Shown here piece after piece: positions 26,810 to 34,603 of a DNA stretch of 64,000 nt. The notes beneath the pieces were generated by a model. The model did no database searches, had not been told where the DNA came from, and saw nothing but the letters and a program-made list of their open reading frames with translations. Both the position numbers and the translations under genes were made by a program. The stretch is from Microbacterium murale (lineage in GTDB: Bacteria; Actinomycetota; Actinomycetes; Actinomycetales; Microbacteriaceae): contig NZ_JAUSXK010000001.1 in assembly GCF_030815955.1 (NCBI RefSeq), forward strand, positions 3,162,001 through 3,226,000. Direction: 5' to 3'. How positions within the stretch are numbered: the first letter of the stretch is position 1; the number at the start of each line of letters is the position of its first letter.

Positions 26810-27717
26810 GTGCTGCTGCCGAACCCCTTGTCCGGGTTGAGAGAATTTCTCGAACGTTCCGGAACGGCACCGGGATTCACGACATCACGTTCGATGTTCA
26901 GGACCGAACGGTCACGGCTGTGATCGGCCCCAACGGAGCAGGCAAGACGGTGCTGTTCAGCGTGATCGCCGGGTTGCAGCCGGCTGACTCGGGACGCATC
27001 GAATCTCCGCCAGGTGCCCGCATCGCCTACTGCCCGGACGTGCCCCAGTTCGAGTCCTGGCTCACGGCCCGCGAGGTCGTCGAAACCTCACTCGCTGTCG
27101 CCGCACCCCGCTCGAACGCAATGAACGCGCGTGAGGCACTCGAACAGTGCGGACTCAGCAAAGTCGCCGACCGGCGTGTTGCGGACTTTTCCCGAGGAAT
27201 GCTCCAACGCCTCGGAATCGCCGCCGCACTCGTCCTCGACCCCGAAGTGCTGATACTGGACGAACCCAACAGTGCGCTGGACCCGATCGGTCGGGCCGAC
27301 GTTCGCCGGCTGATCGCAGAACAACGGCAACACCGTTGCATTCTCCTCTCGAGTCATGTGCTCAGCGAAGTCGAGCAGCTCGCTGACGACCTCGTGGTGA
27401 TCGCCGACGGCCGGCTCGTCGTTTCGGGGACGACCAACGACATCCTCGCCGCCGGTCGCGCTCCGGCATGGAGTGTCCGGCTCGGGGCGGCATCCACCAC
27501 CAGTCTCGACGAGCTTCGCATCGCCTTCCCCAGCCTTGAGATCGAGTATCCGACCGAGGCGCTCTGCACCCTCGGGTTCCCCAGTTTCGAAGCGGCGGCA
27601 GAGGATCTCGTGCCCGTGTTAAACGCGCTTCGCGCGCCTGTGCTCGAAGTGACACTTCAAGACCGCGACCTCGACGCGTCCTTCGCACGAATCATTCAGA
27701 ACCAGGGATCCCGATGA
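26806..27717 (+). CDS. ABC transporter ATP-binding protein (YxlF-like)
   Basis: A 303-aa ATPase with Walker A GPNGAGKT (41-48), Walker B VLILDEPNSALDP (~148-160) and switch His in LLSSHVLSEVEQLADD. The signature motif is FSRGM (128-132) instead of LSGGQ, as in the CcmA/YxlF drug and bacteriocin exporter group. A C-terminal ~80-residue extension follows, normal for this group. It is coupled on both sides by 4-nt overlaps. An export role, perhaps of a peptide or antibiotic, is inferred from relatives. Confidence 0.93.
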   Translation: MSAAAEPLVRVERISRTFRNGTGIHDITFDVQDRTVTAVIGPNGAGKTVLFSVIAGLQPADSGRIESPPGARIAYCPDVPQFESWLTAREVVETSLAVAAPRSNAMNAREALEQCGLSKVADRRVADFSRGMLQRLGIAAALVLDPEVLILDEPNSALDPIGRADVRRLIAEQRQHRCILLSSHVLSEVEQLADDLVVIADGRLVVSGTTNDILAAGRAPAWSVRLGAASTTSLDELRIAFPSLEIEYPTEALCTLGFPSFEAAAEDLVPVLNALRAPVLEVTLQDRDLDASFARIIQNQGSR

Positions 27718-28475
27718 ACATCGCACTTGCTTCCAGTCGTGTCGAGATCCGACGTCTCGCCCGATCAGGCCTACTCCTCGGATTGATTGCCGTGTTCGCA
27801 TTCTTCGGACTTTCAGGCCCGGCTCTCGCGCTGTACATGCCCGAGATTCTCAGCGCAGCAACCGGCAACGGTCAGCTCACCATCGAAGCCGCTGCAGCAA
27901 CACCTCAGGCCGCGATCATGCTGTACAACCAGAGCGCCATGCAACTCGGTCTGATCCTCGCGATCGCCGTCGCAATCAGCTCGCTCGGTTGGGACGCGCG
28001 GCCGGGATCATCAGTCTTCTACCGCACTCGAGTCCAACGCCTCACCGCGCTGATGCTGCCCCGGCTCATCGTCGGCTGGAGCTTCGCAGTCGCCGCATAC
28101 ACGCTCGGCCTGCTCCTCGCCGTGGCTCTCACTGCCACGATGATCGGCCCCGTCGATCTCCGATTCGGCGTTCAGGTCTGGGCCACATCGAGCATCTACC
28201 TCGCCATGTCGATGAGTATCGGATACTTCACCATGGCAGTGATTCGACGAACCGCCGCTGCAATCGCAATGGCGACCGTCCTCAGCCTGATCCTTCCGGT
28301 CTTGAGCCAACTCCCCGGTGCCGGAACCTGGTCTCCGACCACCCTGCTCAGCGCACCCAGCGCGCCGATGGGCATGCTCGCGTTGCCTGCACTGGCCGCA
28401 CTCATCGTGATCATCGGGTGCATCATCGCCGCAACACTCACCTCACGACACCACATCCTCAGACGTGACGCATAA
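27714..28475 (+). CDS. ABC transporter permease (YxlG-like)
   Basis: A 253-aa permease with about six helices: a single N-terminal helix (~18-38), a loop region rich in Ala/Gln (~50-70), and five further helices to ~245. It resembles ABC-2-type permeases and pairs with the ATPase upstream, whose stop overlaps its ATG. The product ends 50 bp before a convergent SDR gene. The substrate is unknown. Confidence 0.9.
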   Translation: MNIALASSRVEIRRLARSGLLLGLIAVFAFFGLSGPALALYMPEILSAATGNGQLTIEAAAATPQAAIMLYNQSAMQLGLILAIAVAISSLGWDARPGSSVFYRTRVQRLTALMLPRLIVGWSFAVAAYTLGLLLAVALTATMIGPVDLRFGVQVWATSSIYLAMSMSIGYFTMAVIRRTAAAIAMATVLSLILPVLSQLPGAGTWSPTTLLSAPSAPMGMLALPALAALIVIIGCIIAATLTSRHHILRRDA

Positions 28476-28526
28476 ATACGAAACCAATTCAGATCCGATG
28501 AGCGCAGCCTTCCCCGCGGCCCCTCT

Positions 28527-29366
28527 CTACTTAGCGGACGCCCGTGCTGACGTGTCGACTGCCCTTTGTCCGCCCATCCGGACGTCGCCCAGGACCCGTG
28601 CGCTGGTGAGAGCGGCCGCCCGGCGAGAGAGCAGCCGCGTACCGACCGCCATGAGGTGGTTGACGCGGCCCGAGATGACGCTGGGGCGGCTGCGGTTTCG
28701 GTCGAGTTCACGGAATGCCGTATCGACCACGTCACCGGCCGTCTGCTGGCGGCCGACGGAGGCGTCATCGGTACCGACGACGTCGAAGAATTCTGTGCGA
28801 GTCGACCCTGGGCTCACAGCGAGAACGCGCAGTCCCGTTCCCTGTGCCTCTGCCCAGAGCGCCTCCGTGAAGCTCAGGACGAAGGCCTTGGTCGCGCCAT
28901 AGACTGCCATGCCAGGGATCGGCTGGTACGCGGCCGTGCTCGCGACCGTCACGAGCGCGCCGTTCCCGGCGAGCAGTTGGGGGATGAATGCCCGTGACAG
29001 CTCGACCAGGGTTCCCACGTTCAACTGAATCTCACTCGTGGCGCGCGCGGGGTCGGAGTGGTCGAAAGCACCGTGCGTTCCGAAACCCGCGTTGTTCACG
29101 AGCGACGTCACGCGGATCCCGCGCTGCGTGAGTTCTGCGTGCAACGCGTCGGCCGCGCCCGAAACGGCCAGATCGGCCGACACGACGTCGACTCGCACTC
29201 CCGCGGTGGTGCGGAGTTCGCTGGCGAGTTCCTCGAGCCGGTCGGCTCTCCGCGCGACCAGCACGAGGTCGGAACCCCTCCCGGCGAATCGTCGAGCGAA
29301 CTCCGCCCCGATCCCGGAGCTTGCGCCGGTGATGAGTGCGGTCCCGCCGCGGAGGTCGAGTGTCAT
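28527..29366 (-). CDS. SDR family NAD(P)-dependent oxidoreductase
   Basis: The 279-aa protein has TGASSGIGAEFARRFA near the N terminus, the NNAG motif (LVNNAGFGTHG), catalytic YGATKAF and SPGSTRTEFF. It is of the YqjQ/SadH-like group that often acts on hydrophobic carbonyls. AAAGG precedes the ATG at 29366. It is divergent from a TetR regulator gene, with two similar operator-like sites between them, so it is probably the regulator's target. Confidence 0.92.
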   Translation of the reverse strand: MTLDLRGGTALITGASSGIGAEFARRFAGRGSDLVLVARRADRLEELASELRTTAGVRVDVVSADLAVSGAADALHAELTQRGIRVTSLVNNAGFGTHGAFDHSDPARATSEIQLNVGTLVELSRAFIPQLLAGNGALVTVASTAAYQPIPGMAVYGATKAFVLSFTEALWAEAQGTGLRVLAVSPGSTRTEFFDVVGTDDASVGRQQTAGDVVDTAFRELDRNRSRPSVISGRVNHLMAVGTRLLSRRAAALTSARVLGDVRMGGQRAVDTSARASAK

Positions 29367-29390
29367 GATGTCGCCTTTCGATCAGCTGCA

Positions 29391-29447
29391 ATGTTGTCAG
29401 TGACATCATTGTGCACGCTGCGACCTGGTGTTGTCAATGTCTACATT
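29391..29447. promoter_or_regulatory. Two similar operator-like sites between the SDR and TetR genes
   Basis: Site 1 (29391-29410) contains the dyad TGTCA-G-TGACA (29395-29405). Site 2 (29428-29447) matches it at 15 of 20 positions, sharing TGTTGTCA and CATT. Site 2 ends 5 bp before the TAGGAT -10 box (29453-29458) of the TetR gene, and TAGGAT ends 7 nt before its GTG. These are probably operators of the TetR protein. Confidence 0.6.
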
Positions 29448-29465
29448 CGGGGTAGGATCTGTCTT

Positions 29466-30068
29466 GTGTCCGCACAGCCCTATCACCACGGCGATCTTCG
29501 TCGCACGCTGCTCCATGCGGCGGCCGCGCACATCGAGACCGACGGGGTGGAGTCCCTGTCCCTTCGGCAACTCGCACGAGACGCCGGCGTCAGCCACGCC
29601 GCGCCGAGCCGTCACTTCCGAGACAAGCAGGCGCTCCTCGACGCGCTCGCCGAGGACGGCTTCCACCGCCTGGGCGCCTCGCTCGCAGCGGCGGCGCAGG
29701 GTGATTCCCGCTCGAAAGCGGCGGCGCGTGCGCAGTTCGAGGCGCTCGGCCGGGCGTACGTCGGCTTCGCCGTCGAGCATCCGGCTCTGCTCTCCCTCAT
29801 GTTCGCCATGAAGCATGCACCGGACGCTCGTGCGGAGCTCATCGCCGCCGGACGCGCATCGATGGACATCACGATGCGCGTCGTGGAAGCCGCTCAGGCG
29901 AACGGCGCGATCGGAGCAGGGGACGCCAGTCGCATCGCCCTCGCCACATTCGCGGCTTTCCACGGCGTCGCAATGCTCGTGTCCGGCGACCTCCTCGAAG
30001 GAGTTCCCGCCGGCGACCTCGTCGCCACAACGAGCGAGCTTCTCTGGCGCGGTCTGCAGTCGGAGTAG
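29466..30068 (+). CDS. TetR/AcrR family transcriptional regulator
   Basis: A 200-aa repressor with the HTH near the N terminus (YHHGDLRRTLLHAAAAHIE, then LSLRQLARDAGVSHAAPSRHFRDKQALLDAL) and a helical ligand-binding domain like TetR C-terminal families with WHG-type repressors. The GTG at 29466 is supported by TAGGAT 7 nt upstream; a much longer in-frame extension across the intergenic region was rejected. The last codons lie in a 9-bp tandem repeat. It probably represses the divergent SDR gene and itself. Confidence 0.92.
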   Translation: MSAQPYHHGDLRRTLLHAAAAHIETDGVESLSLRQLARDAGVSHAAPSRHFRDKQALLDALAEDGFHRLGASLAAAAQGDSRSKAAARAQFEALGRAYVGFAVEHPALLSLMFAMKHAPDARAELIAAGRASMDITMRVVEAAQANGAIGAGDASRIALATFAAFHGVAMLVSGDLLEGVPAGDLVATTSELLWRGLQSE

Positions 30069-30094
30069 TCGGAGTGGTCGGAGTGGTCGGAGTG
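30059..30094. repeat. 9-bp tandem repeat (GTCGGAGTG x4) at the TetR 3' end
   Basis: Four consecutive units, the first with a final A, span the last codons and stop of the TetR gene. The first unit's GTA provides the TAG stop with the second unit. Slippage that changed the first A would extend the reading frame. The rest of the gap to 30226 shows no gene. Confidence 0.85.
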
Positions 30095-30225
30095 GCAGTA
30101 CACACGCACCGGTCGAGGCCGTCACGACCAACAAGATGGCGTTCGAGTTCACTTTGAACCGCGCCTGGAGCCAATGGGGCAAAGCAAACCACTGCCCCTG
30201 ACCCCGGGGTGGCGCGTGGCGTCGC

Positions 30226-31164
30226 TCAGTGCGAGAACGGCGCCGCGAGCAGTTCGGCCAGACGCGGCGGGTCGGCACCCGGCCGTGAGACGGTTATCGT
30301 CGCGGCGCGCGCCCCGAGGGCGAGCAGACCGGCCACGGCGTTCGTGTCGATGCGGCGAAGGCGTTCTCGCGCGGCGAGGCCCGAGAACCCGGTCTCGATG
30401 AGGCCGTGGATCAGGGCGCTCATGAACGTGTCGCCGGCGCCGACGGTGTCGACGACGTCGGCGCGGACGCCCCGAACGCGCACCACACCGGCCCGCGACA
30501 CAGCGAATGCTCCACCGGCGCCCGTCGTCACGACGACCACGGCCGGCCCCGTATTCAACCATGCCCATGCCATCTCGAGGGGGTCGGTGCCGGGGTACAA
30601 CCAGGCCAGATCCTCGTCGCTGGCCTTGACCAGATCGGCGAGGCCGACGAAAGACTCCACCTCGTGCCTCGCTCGATCGCGGTCTGGCAGCATGGCCGGC
30701 CGGACATTGGGGTCATAGGTGATCAGCGATGACGTTCGAAGGGCGGTCAGGATGCTGCGTACGGCGTCGGCACCAGGATCGAGGAGCGCCGCGATCGAAC
30801 CCGTATGCACGATCGATGCGCCGGACGCGGCGATCTTCGTGGTGTCTGTTCCATCGAGGGTCCATGTGATGTCGAACTCGTAGCGTGCGGAACCATCGGC
30901 ATCGAGACGGGCGGTCGCCGTTGCCGTGCGGGGAGCCGGTGCAGAGAGAACCTCGACGTCGGATTCCGCCAGCCATTCCCGAATCCGCCGGCCGTGAGCG
31001 TCATCGCCGAGTTGCGTCAGCAGCCGCGGGGAATCCCCCAGCCTGCCCAGCGCCAGAGCTACGTTCGCAGGACTCCCGCCGGGAGCCTCATCGACCCGTC
31101 CACCCGCACGGTGGACGATGTCGACGAGAGCCTCACCGATGACGAGGACGTGCGCGCGGCTCAC
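30226..31164 (-). CDS. PfkB family carbohydrate kinase (fructokinase-like)
   Basis: The 312-aa kinase has the N-terminal sugar motif GEALVDIVHRAGGRVDEAPGGSPANVALALGRLG and the C-terminal ATP/anion-hole signature DVVDTVGAGDTFMSALI with the catalytic Asp. It is closest in appearance to fructokinases. The GTG at 31164 overlaps the stop of the upstream monooxygenase-like gene (GTGA). It is the last gene of a LacI-controlled sugar ABC operon, so it likely phosphorylates the imported sugar. Confidence 0.92.
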   Translation of the reverse strand: MSRAHVLVIGEALVDIVHRAGGRVDEAPGGSPANVALALGRLGDSPRLLTQLGDDAHGRRIREWLAESDVEVLSAPAPRTATATARLDADGSARYEFDITWTLDGTDTTKIAASGASIVHTGSIAALLDPGADAVRSILTALRTSSLITYDPNVRPAMLPDRDRARHEVESFVGLADLVKASDEDLAWLYPGTDPLEMAWAWLNTGPAVVVVTTGAGGAFAVSRAGVVRVRGVRADVVDTVGAGDTFMSALIHGLIETGFSGLAARERLRRIDTNAVAGLLALGARAATITVSRPGADPPRLAELLAAPFSH

Positions 31165-31469
31165 GACCCGGTGGCCTGTGTCAGGAACGACAGCGCGCTC
31201 TGCGGTTCGACGATCCTCGGCATCAGCTTCGCGTTGAACGCGCTCGCCGCCTCCGCGCCGAGGTGCGCGTTGAAGGCGTCCCGATCGCAATACACCTCGA
31301 ATACGAAGAACCGCTCCGGCGCTTCGATCCGACGGTAGACGTCGAACGCAACGTTGCCGGGCTCGGTGCGAACGACCTGCGCGTAGGCCTGGATGAGCGA
31401 TTCGATCTCGTCCGCCGAGCCCGGAACCGCGGTGAACTCCGCGTACAGCGTCACCTGGCCGGCGCTCAC
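31161..31469 (-). CDS. Antibiotic biosynthesis monooxygenase (ABM)/YgiN-like protein
   Basis: A 102-aa dimeric alpha/beta barrel protein of the ABM superfamily: VTLYAEFTAVPGSADEIESL, GNVAFDVYRRIEAPERFFVFEVYCDRDAFNAHL, with the usual His near 69. Such proteins include quinol oxygenases and sugar-operon proteins of unclear role. The GTG at 31469 overlaps the ATPase stop. Its place inside a sugar uptake operon suggests it acts on the imported sugar or its product; this is not established. Confidence 0.88.
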   Translation of the reverse strand: MSAGQVTLYAEFTAVPGSADEIESLIQAYAQVVRTEPGNVAFDVYRRIEAPERFFVFEVYCDRDAFNAHLGAEAASAFNAKLMPRIVEPQSALSFLTQATGS

Positions 31470-32266
31470 GCCTGCGCCGCTCCGGTCATGATCGCCACCG
31501 CATCCGTCATGTTGTGCGACTGCGGGGTGATGGTGGCGGCGCGCTTGCCCAGGCGCTGCACGTGGATGCGGTCCGCGACCTGGAACACGTGCGGCATGTT
31601 GTGCGAGATGAGGATGACGGGCACGCCGTTTCCGCGCAGATTCTCGATCAGCTCGAGCACCTGGTTGGACTCGCGCACGCCGAGTGCGGCCGTCGGCTCG
31701 TCGAGCACGACCACCTTCGAGCCGAATGCTGCGGCTCGTGCCACTGCCACGGCCTGGCGTTGTCCGCCGGACAGGTTCTCCACGGAGACGGTGACGTCCT
31801 GCAGCGTGGAGATGCCGAGCTTCAGCACCTGATCGCGCGCTTCCTTCCGCATCCCGGAGGTGTCGAGGGCGCGGAACACCGAGCCCAGGATGCCGGGCTT
31901 GCGACGCTCGCGTCCGAGGAACAGATTCGATGCGACGTCGAGCGCCGGGGAGACGGCGAGGTTCTGGTACACGGTCTCGATACCGGCGTTTCGCGCGTCC
32001 TGCGGACCCTTGAAGTGCACTTCCTGCCCGTCGAGGAACAGCTGCCCGTCGTCGGGGATGTACGCGCCGGTCAGGCACTTGATGAGCGTCGACTTGCCGG
32101 CGCCGTTGTCGCCGATCACCGCGAGCACCTCGCCGGCGTGCAGCTGGAGGCTGACGCCGTCGAGGCCGACCACGCGGCCGAAGGTCTTCACGAGACGCTT
32201 CGCCTCGAGCACCGGCACCCGGGTGGGGGCCGGAGCCTGGACTGTTTCCTGAGCGGTCTGGGTCAT
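31466..32266 (-). CDS. Sugar ABC transporter ATP-binding protein (FrcA-like, single ABC domain)
   Basis: The 266-aa ATPase has Walker A GDNGAGKST, signature LSGGQRQAVAVARA and Walker B VVVLDEPTAALG. Only one ABC domain is present, as in FrcA, whereas RbsA/XylG-type sugar ATPases have two. The ATG at 32266 overlaps the permease stop. Together with the permease and binding protein it forms a CUT2-type importer. Confidence 0.94.
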   Translation of the reverse strand: MTQTAQETVQAPAPTRVPVLEAKRLVKTFGRVVGLDGVSLQLHAGEVLAVIGDNGAGKSTLIKCLTGAYIPDDGQLFLDGQEVHFKGPQDARNAGIETVYQNLAVSPALDVASNLFLGRERRKPGILGSVFRALDTSGMRKEARDQVLKLGISTLQDVTVSVENLSGGQRQAVAVARAAAFGSKVVVLDEPTAALGVRESNQVLELIENLRGNGVPVILISHNMPHVFQVADRIHVQRLGKRAATITPQSHNMTDAVAIMTGAAQA

Positions 32267-33291
32267 TTCCGTACCTTTCTGATCCACTGGTCGATGGCGA
32301 CCGCGACGATGACGAGGATGCCGATGGCGAGGGTCTGGTAGAGACCGTCGACGCCGGCGAGGAACAAGCCGTTGCGGAAGACACCGACGATGATCGCGCC
32401 GAGCAGCGTTCCCCAGATGATCCCGCGGCCGCCGAAGAGCGACGTGCCGCCGATCACGACGGCGGTGATGGAGTCGAGGTTCAGATCGGCGCCCGCGTTC
32501 GGACTGGCAGCGCCCGAGCGTCCGATCTGGATCCATGCGGCGATCGCGAGGATGGCTCCGGCGGCGATGTAGACGCTCAGAAGCACCTTCTTGGTCGAGA
32601 TGCCGGCCAGACGTGCGGCATCCTCGTCGTCGCCGACGGCGTAGACGTGGCGGCCCCAGGCGGTGCGTCCGAGAATGTAGGCGACGAGCGCGTAGAGCAC
32701 GAGCATGATGATGACCCCGACGGTCAGGCGGACGTCGCCGAGCGGGAGGGCGGTCGCCGTCCAGGTCATGAGTTCAGGCATGTCCGTCTTGCGGATCGTC
32801 TGACCGCCGCTGTACAGCAGGGTCAGCGCGATGAAGACGTTGAAGGTTCCGAGCGTCGCGATGAACGGCGGGAGCTTGACCCGTGTGACCAGTAGGCCAT
32901 TGAGCGCGCCGGCGGCGAGTGCGGCGACGAGCCCGAGGAAGAGGGCGACCGGTGCCGGCAGGCCGTTGCTCGCAGCCGTCTGCGCCATCACCATCGAGGT
33001 GCCGATCATCAGCGCGCCGACCGAGAGGTCGATTCCCGCGGTGAGGATGATCAGTGTCTGAGCGATCGCGACGGTGCCGACGACGGACACCTGGTCGAGC
33101 ACGAGCGACAGGTTCGCCGCAGCGAAGAAGCGCGGGTTGATGACGCCGAACACTATGACGGCGATCACGAGCACGACGGCGGGGCTGATGGCGGGGTAGC
33201 GGTGGAGCACCCCGCGGAGGCGGTCGACCGGCGTGCGCCGATCGAGGAACTCGGCAGCGAGGTCCAGGTTTGATGTGGCTGTTTGGGTCAC
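32263..33291 (-). CDS. Sugar ABC transporter permease (CUT2, FrcC/RbsC-like)
   Basis: A 342-aa permease with about ten hydrophobic segments. Family motifs include IILTAGIDLSVGALM, LPPFIATLGTFN, YAVGDDEDAARLAGI, and GGTSLFGGRGIIWGTLLGA. The GTG at 33291 follows GGAAG; 64 in-frame upstream residues overlap the binding-protein 3' hairpin and were rejected. It overlaps the ATPase by 4 nt and follows the binding protein after a 79-bp gap with a strong hairpin. Confidence 0.94.
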   Translation of the reverse strand: MTQTATSNLDLAAEFLDRRTPVDRLRGVLHRYPAISPAVVLVIAVIVFGVINPRFFAAANLSLVLDQVSVVGTVAIAQTLIILTAGIDLSVGALMIGTSMVMAQTAASNGLPAPVALFLGLVAALAAGALNGLLVTRVKLPPFIATLGTFNVFIALTLLYSGGQTIRKTDMPELMTWTATALPLGDVRLTVGVIIMLVLYALVAYILGRTAWGRHVYAVGDDEDAARLAGISTKKVLLSVYIAAGAILAIAAWIQIGRSGAASPNAGADLNLDSITAVVIGGTSLFGGRGIIWGTLLGAIIVGVFRNGLFLAGVDGLYQTLAIGILVIVAVAIDQWIRKVRK

Positions 33292-33317
33292 GGTTTCACT
33301 TCCGTCAGTCGGTCCGG

Positions 33318-33357
33318 GGATGCCGCGGGCGGGCGAGAACGCTCGGCCGCGGCATCC
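33318..33357 (-). terminator. Intra-operon hairpin between binding protein and permease genes
   Basis: The 11-bp arms GGATGCCGCGG (33318-33328) and CCGCGGCATCC (33347-33357) are perfect. A stable hairpin here would protect the binding-protein mRNA or partly terminate, giving more binding protein than permease, as known for other ABC importers. Confidence 0.6.
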
Positions 33358-33370
33358 GCAGGTCGGGTGC

Positions 33371-34480
33371 TTACTTGCCGCCCCAGCAGATGCTGGTGGC
33401 TTCGGCGGTGTCGATCGATTCGACGCCGTCGGCGGGCTGGTCGGTGACGAGCTTGACGCCGGTGTTGAAGAAGTCGAGGCCATCGGTGACCTCGGGCTTC
33501 TTGTCGTCCTTGACCAGCTCGACGATCGCCTTCACCCCGAGCTCGGCCATCGCGACGGGGTACTGCTGGCTGGTCGCGTCGATGATGCCCTCTTCGACCT
33601 GGCCGACGCCGGCGCAGCCGCCGTCGATCGAGACGATGATCACGTCGTCCTTGGTCTTGCCCGCGGCCTCGAGCGCTTGGTAGGCGCCGTAGGCAGCCGG
33701 CTCATTGATCGTGTACACGACGTTGATGTCCGCGTTCTTGGCGAGCAGGTTCTCCATCGCGGTGCGCCCGCCGTCCTCAGCGCCCTGCGACGCCTCGCTG
33801 CCCACGATCGTGTACTCGCCGCCCTTGCCGCCGGCGTAGGAGCCGCTCGGCTTCTCGTCGCCGTTGACCCGGTCGTCGCCGAGGTCGATGCCGAGACCGT
33901 CGAGGAAGCCCTGGTCGCGGTTGTAGTCGACGCTCACGGCCTTGTCGTCGAACAGATCGATGAGGCCGATGACGGCTTCGGCGCCGTCGAGCTTCTGGGC
34001 GGTCCACTGGCCGATGTACTGGCCGGCGAGGTAATTGTCGGTCGCGTACGTGATGTCCACGGCGTCGGCGGGGTCCGGCACGGTGTCCAGCGCGATGACG
34101 AAGATGCCGGCGTCGCGGGCCTTCTCGATCGCGTCGAGCACGGCGGGACCGTTCGGGGTGATCAGGATGCCCTTGTCGCCCTTGGAGATCGCAGCCTCGA
34201 TGGCCTGGATCTGGGTGTCCTCGTCGCCGTCCTCCTTGCCGGCGGCGAGGGTCAGCGTGACGCCGTCCTTCTCAGCCGCGGCCTCGGCGCCGTCCTGCAT
34301 GGCGATGAAGAACGGGTTGGAGTTGGTCTTCACGATCAGCGAGACGCCGATCGTGTCGCCGGCCGGCTGGTCGCCTGCCGCGCCGCCGGCGCCTGAGCAT
34401 CCGGTCAGGGTGATCGCGAGCGCTGCGGATGTGGAAACGGCAGCCAGGAGAACGCGGCTGCGTCGGGTGATGTTCTTCAT
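33371..34480 (-). CDS. Sugar ABC transporter substrate-binding lipoprotein
   Basis: The 369-aa lipoprotein has a signal peptide with lipobox LTGC (Cys28) and a periplasmic-binding-protein type 1 fold (GVSLIVKTNSNPFFIAMQDG, ILITPNGPAVLDAIEKA, VYTINEPAAYGAYQALEAAG). It resembles FrcB/RbsB-type binding proteins for fructose, ribose or related sugars. GAGAGGAA precedes the ATG at 34480. It is the first gene of the operon and is divergent from the LacI gene. Confidence 0.95.
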   Translation of the reverse strand: MKNITRRSRVLLAAVSTSAALAITLTGCSGAGGAAGDQPAGDTIGVSLIVKTNSNPFFIAMQDGAEAAAEKDGVTLTLAAGKEDGDEDTQIQAIEAAISKGDKGILITPNGPAVLDAIEKARDAGIFVIALDTVPDPADAVDITYATDNYLAGQYIGQWTAQKLDGAEAVIGLIDLFDDKAVSVDYNRDQGFLDGLGIDLGDDRVNGDEKPSGSYAGGKGGEYTIVGSEASQGAEDGGRTAMENLLAKNADINVVYTINEPAAYGAYQALEAAGKTKDDVIIVSIDGGCAGVGQVEEGIIDATSQQYPVAMAELGVKAIVELVKDDKKPEVTDGLDFFNTGVKLVTDQPADGVESIDTAEATSICWGGK

Positions 34481-34508
34481 TGAATTCCTCTCGGCGTTCG
34501 TCGCCTGA

Positions 34509-34524
34509 TTGACAACGATGTCAA
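34509..34524. promoter_or_regulatory. LacI-type operator site 1
   Basis: TTGACAACGATGTCAA is a near-perfect palindrome about a central CG, 29 bp upstream of the binding-protein start. It matches site 2 at 14 of 16 positions. The shared consensus TTGACATCGATGTCAA has the central CG expected for LacI-family repressors. Confidence 0.8.
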
Positions 34525-34587
34525 GACGCATTTTTAGTCGAAGGTTGAACTAGAGTCAAGGTGACTTTCGAGGAATGAGACCGAACT

Positions 34588-34603
34588 GTGACATCGATGT
34601 CAA
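34588..34603. promoter_or_regulatory. LacI-type operator site 2, on the regulator's own start codon
   Basis: GTGACATCGATGTCAA contains the perfect 14-bp palindrome TGACATCGATGTCA (34589-34602). It covers both possible start codons of the LacI gene, so a bound repressor would block its own transcription. The centre-to-centre spacing to site 1 is 79 bp, which would allow looping. Confidence 0.8.

Noticed and set aside
29058..29465. N-terminal extension of the TetR protein from 29058
   Set aside because: It overlaps the divergent SDR gene and both operator-like sites, and the -10 box fits a start at 29466.
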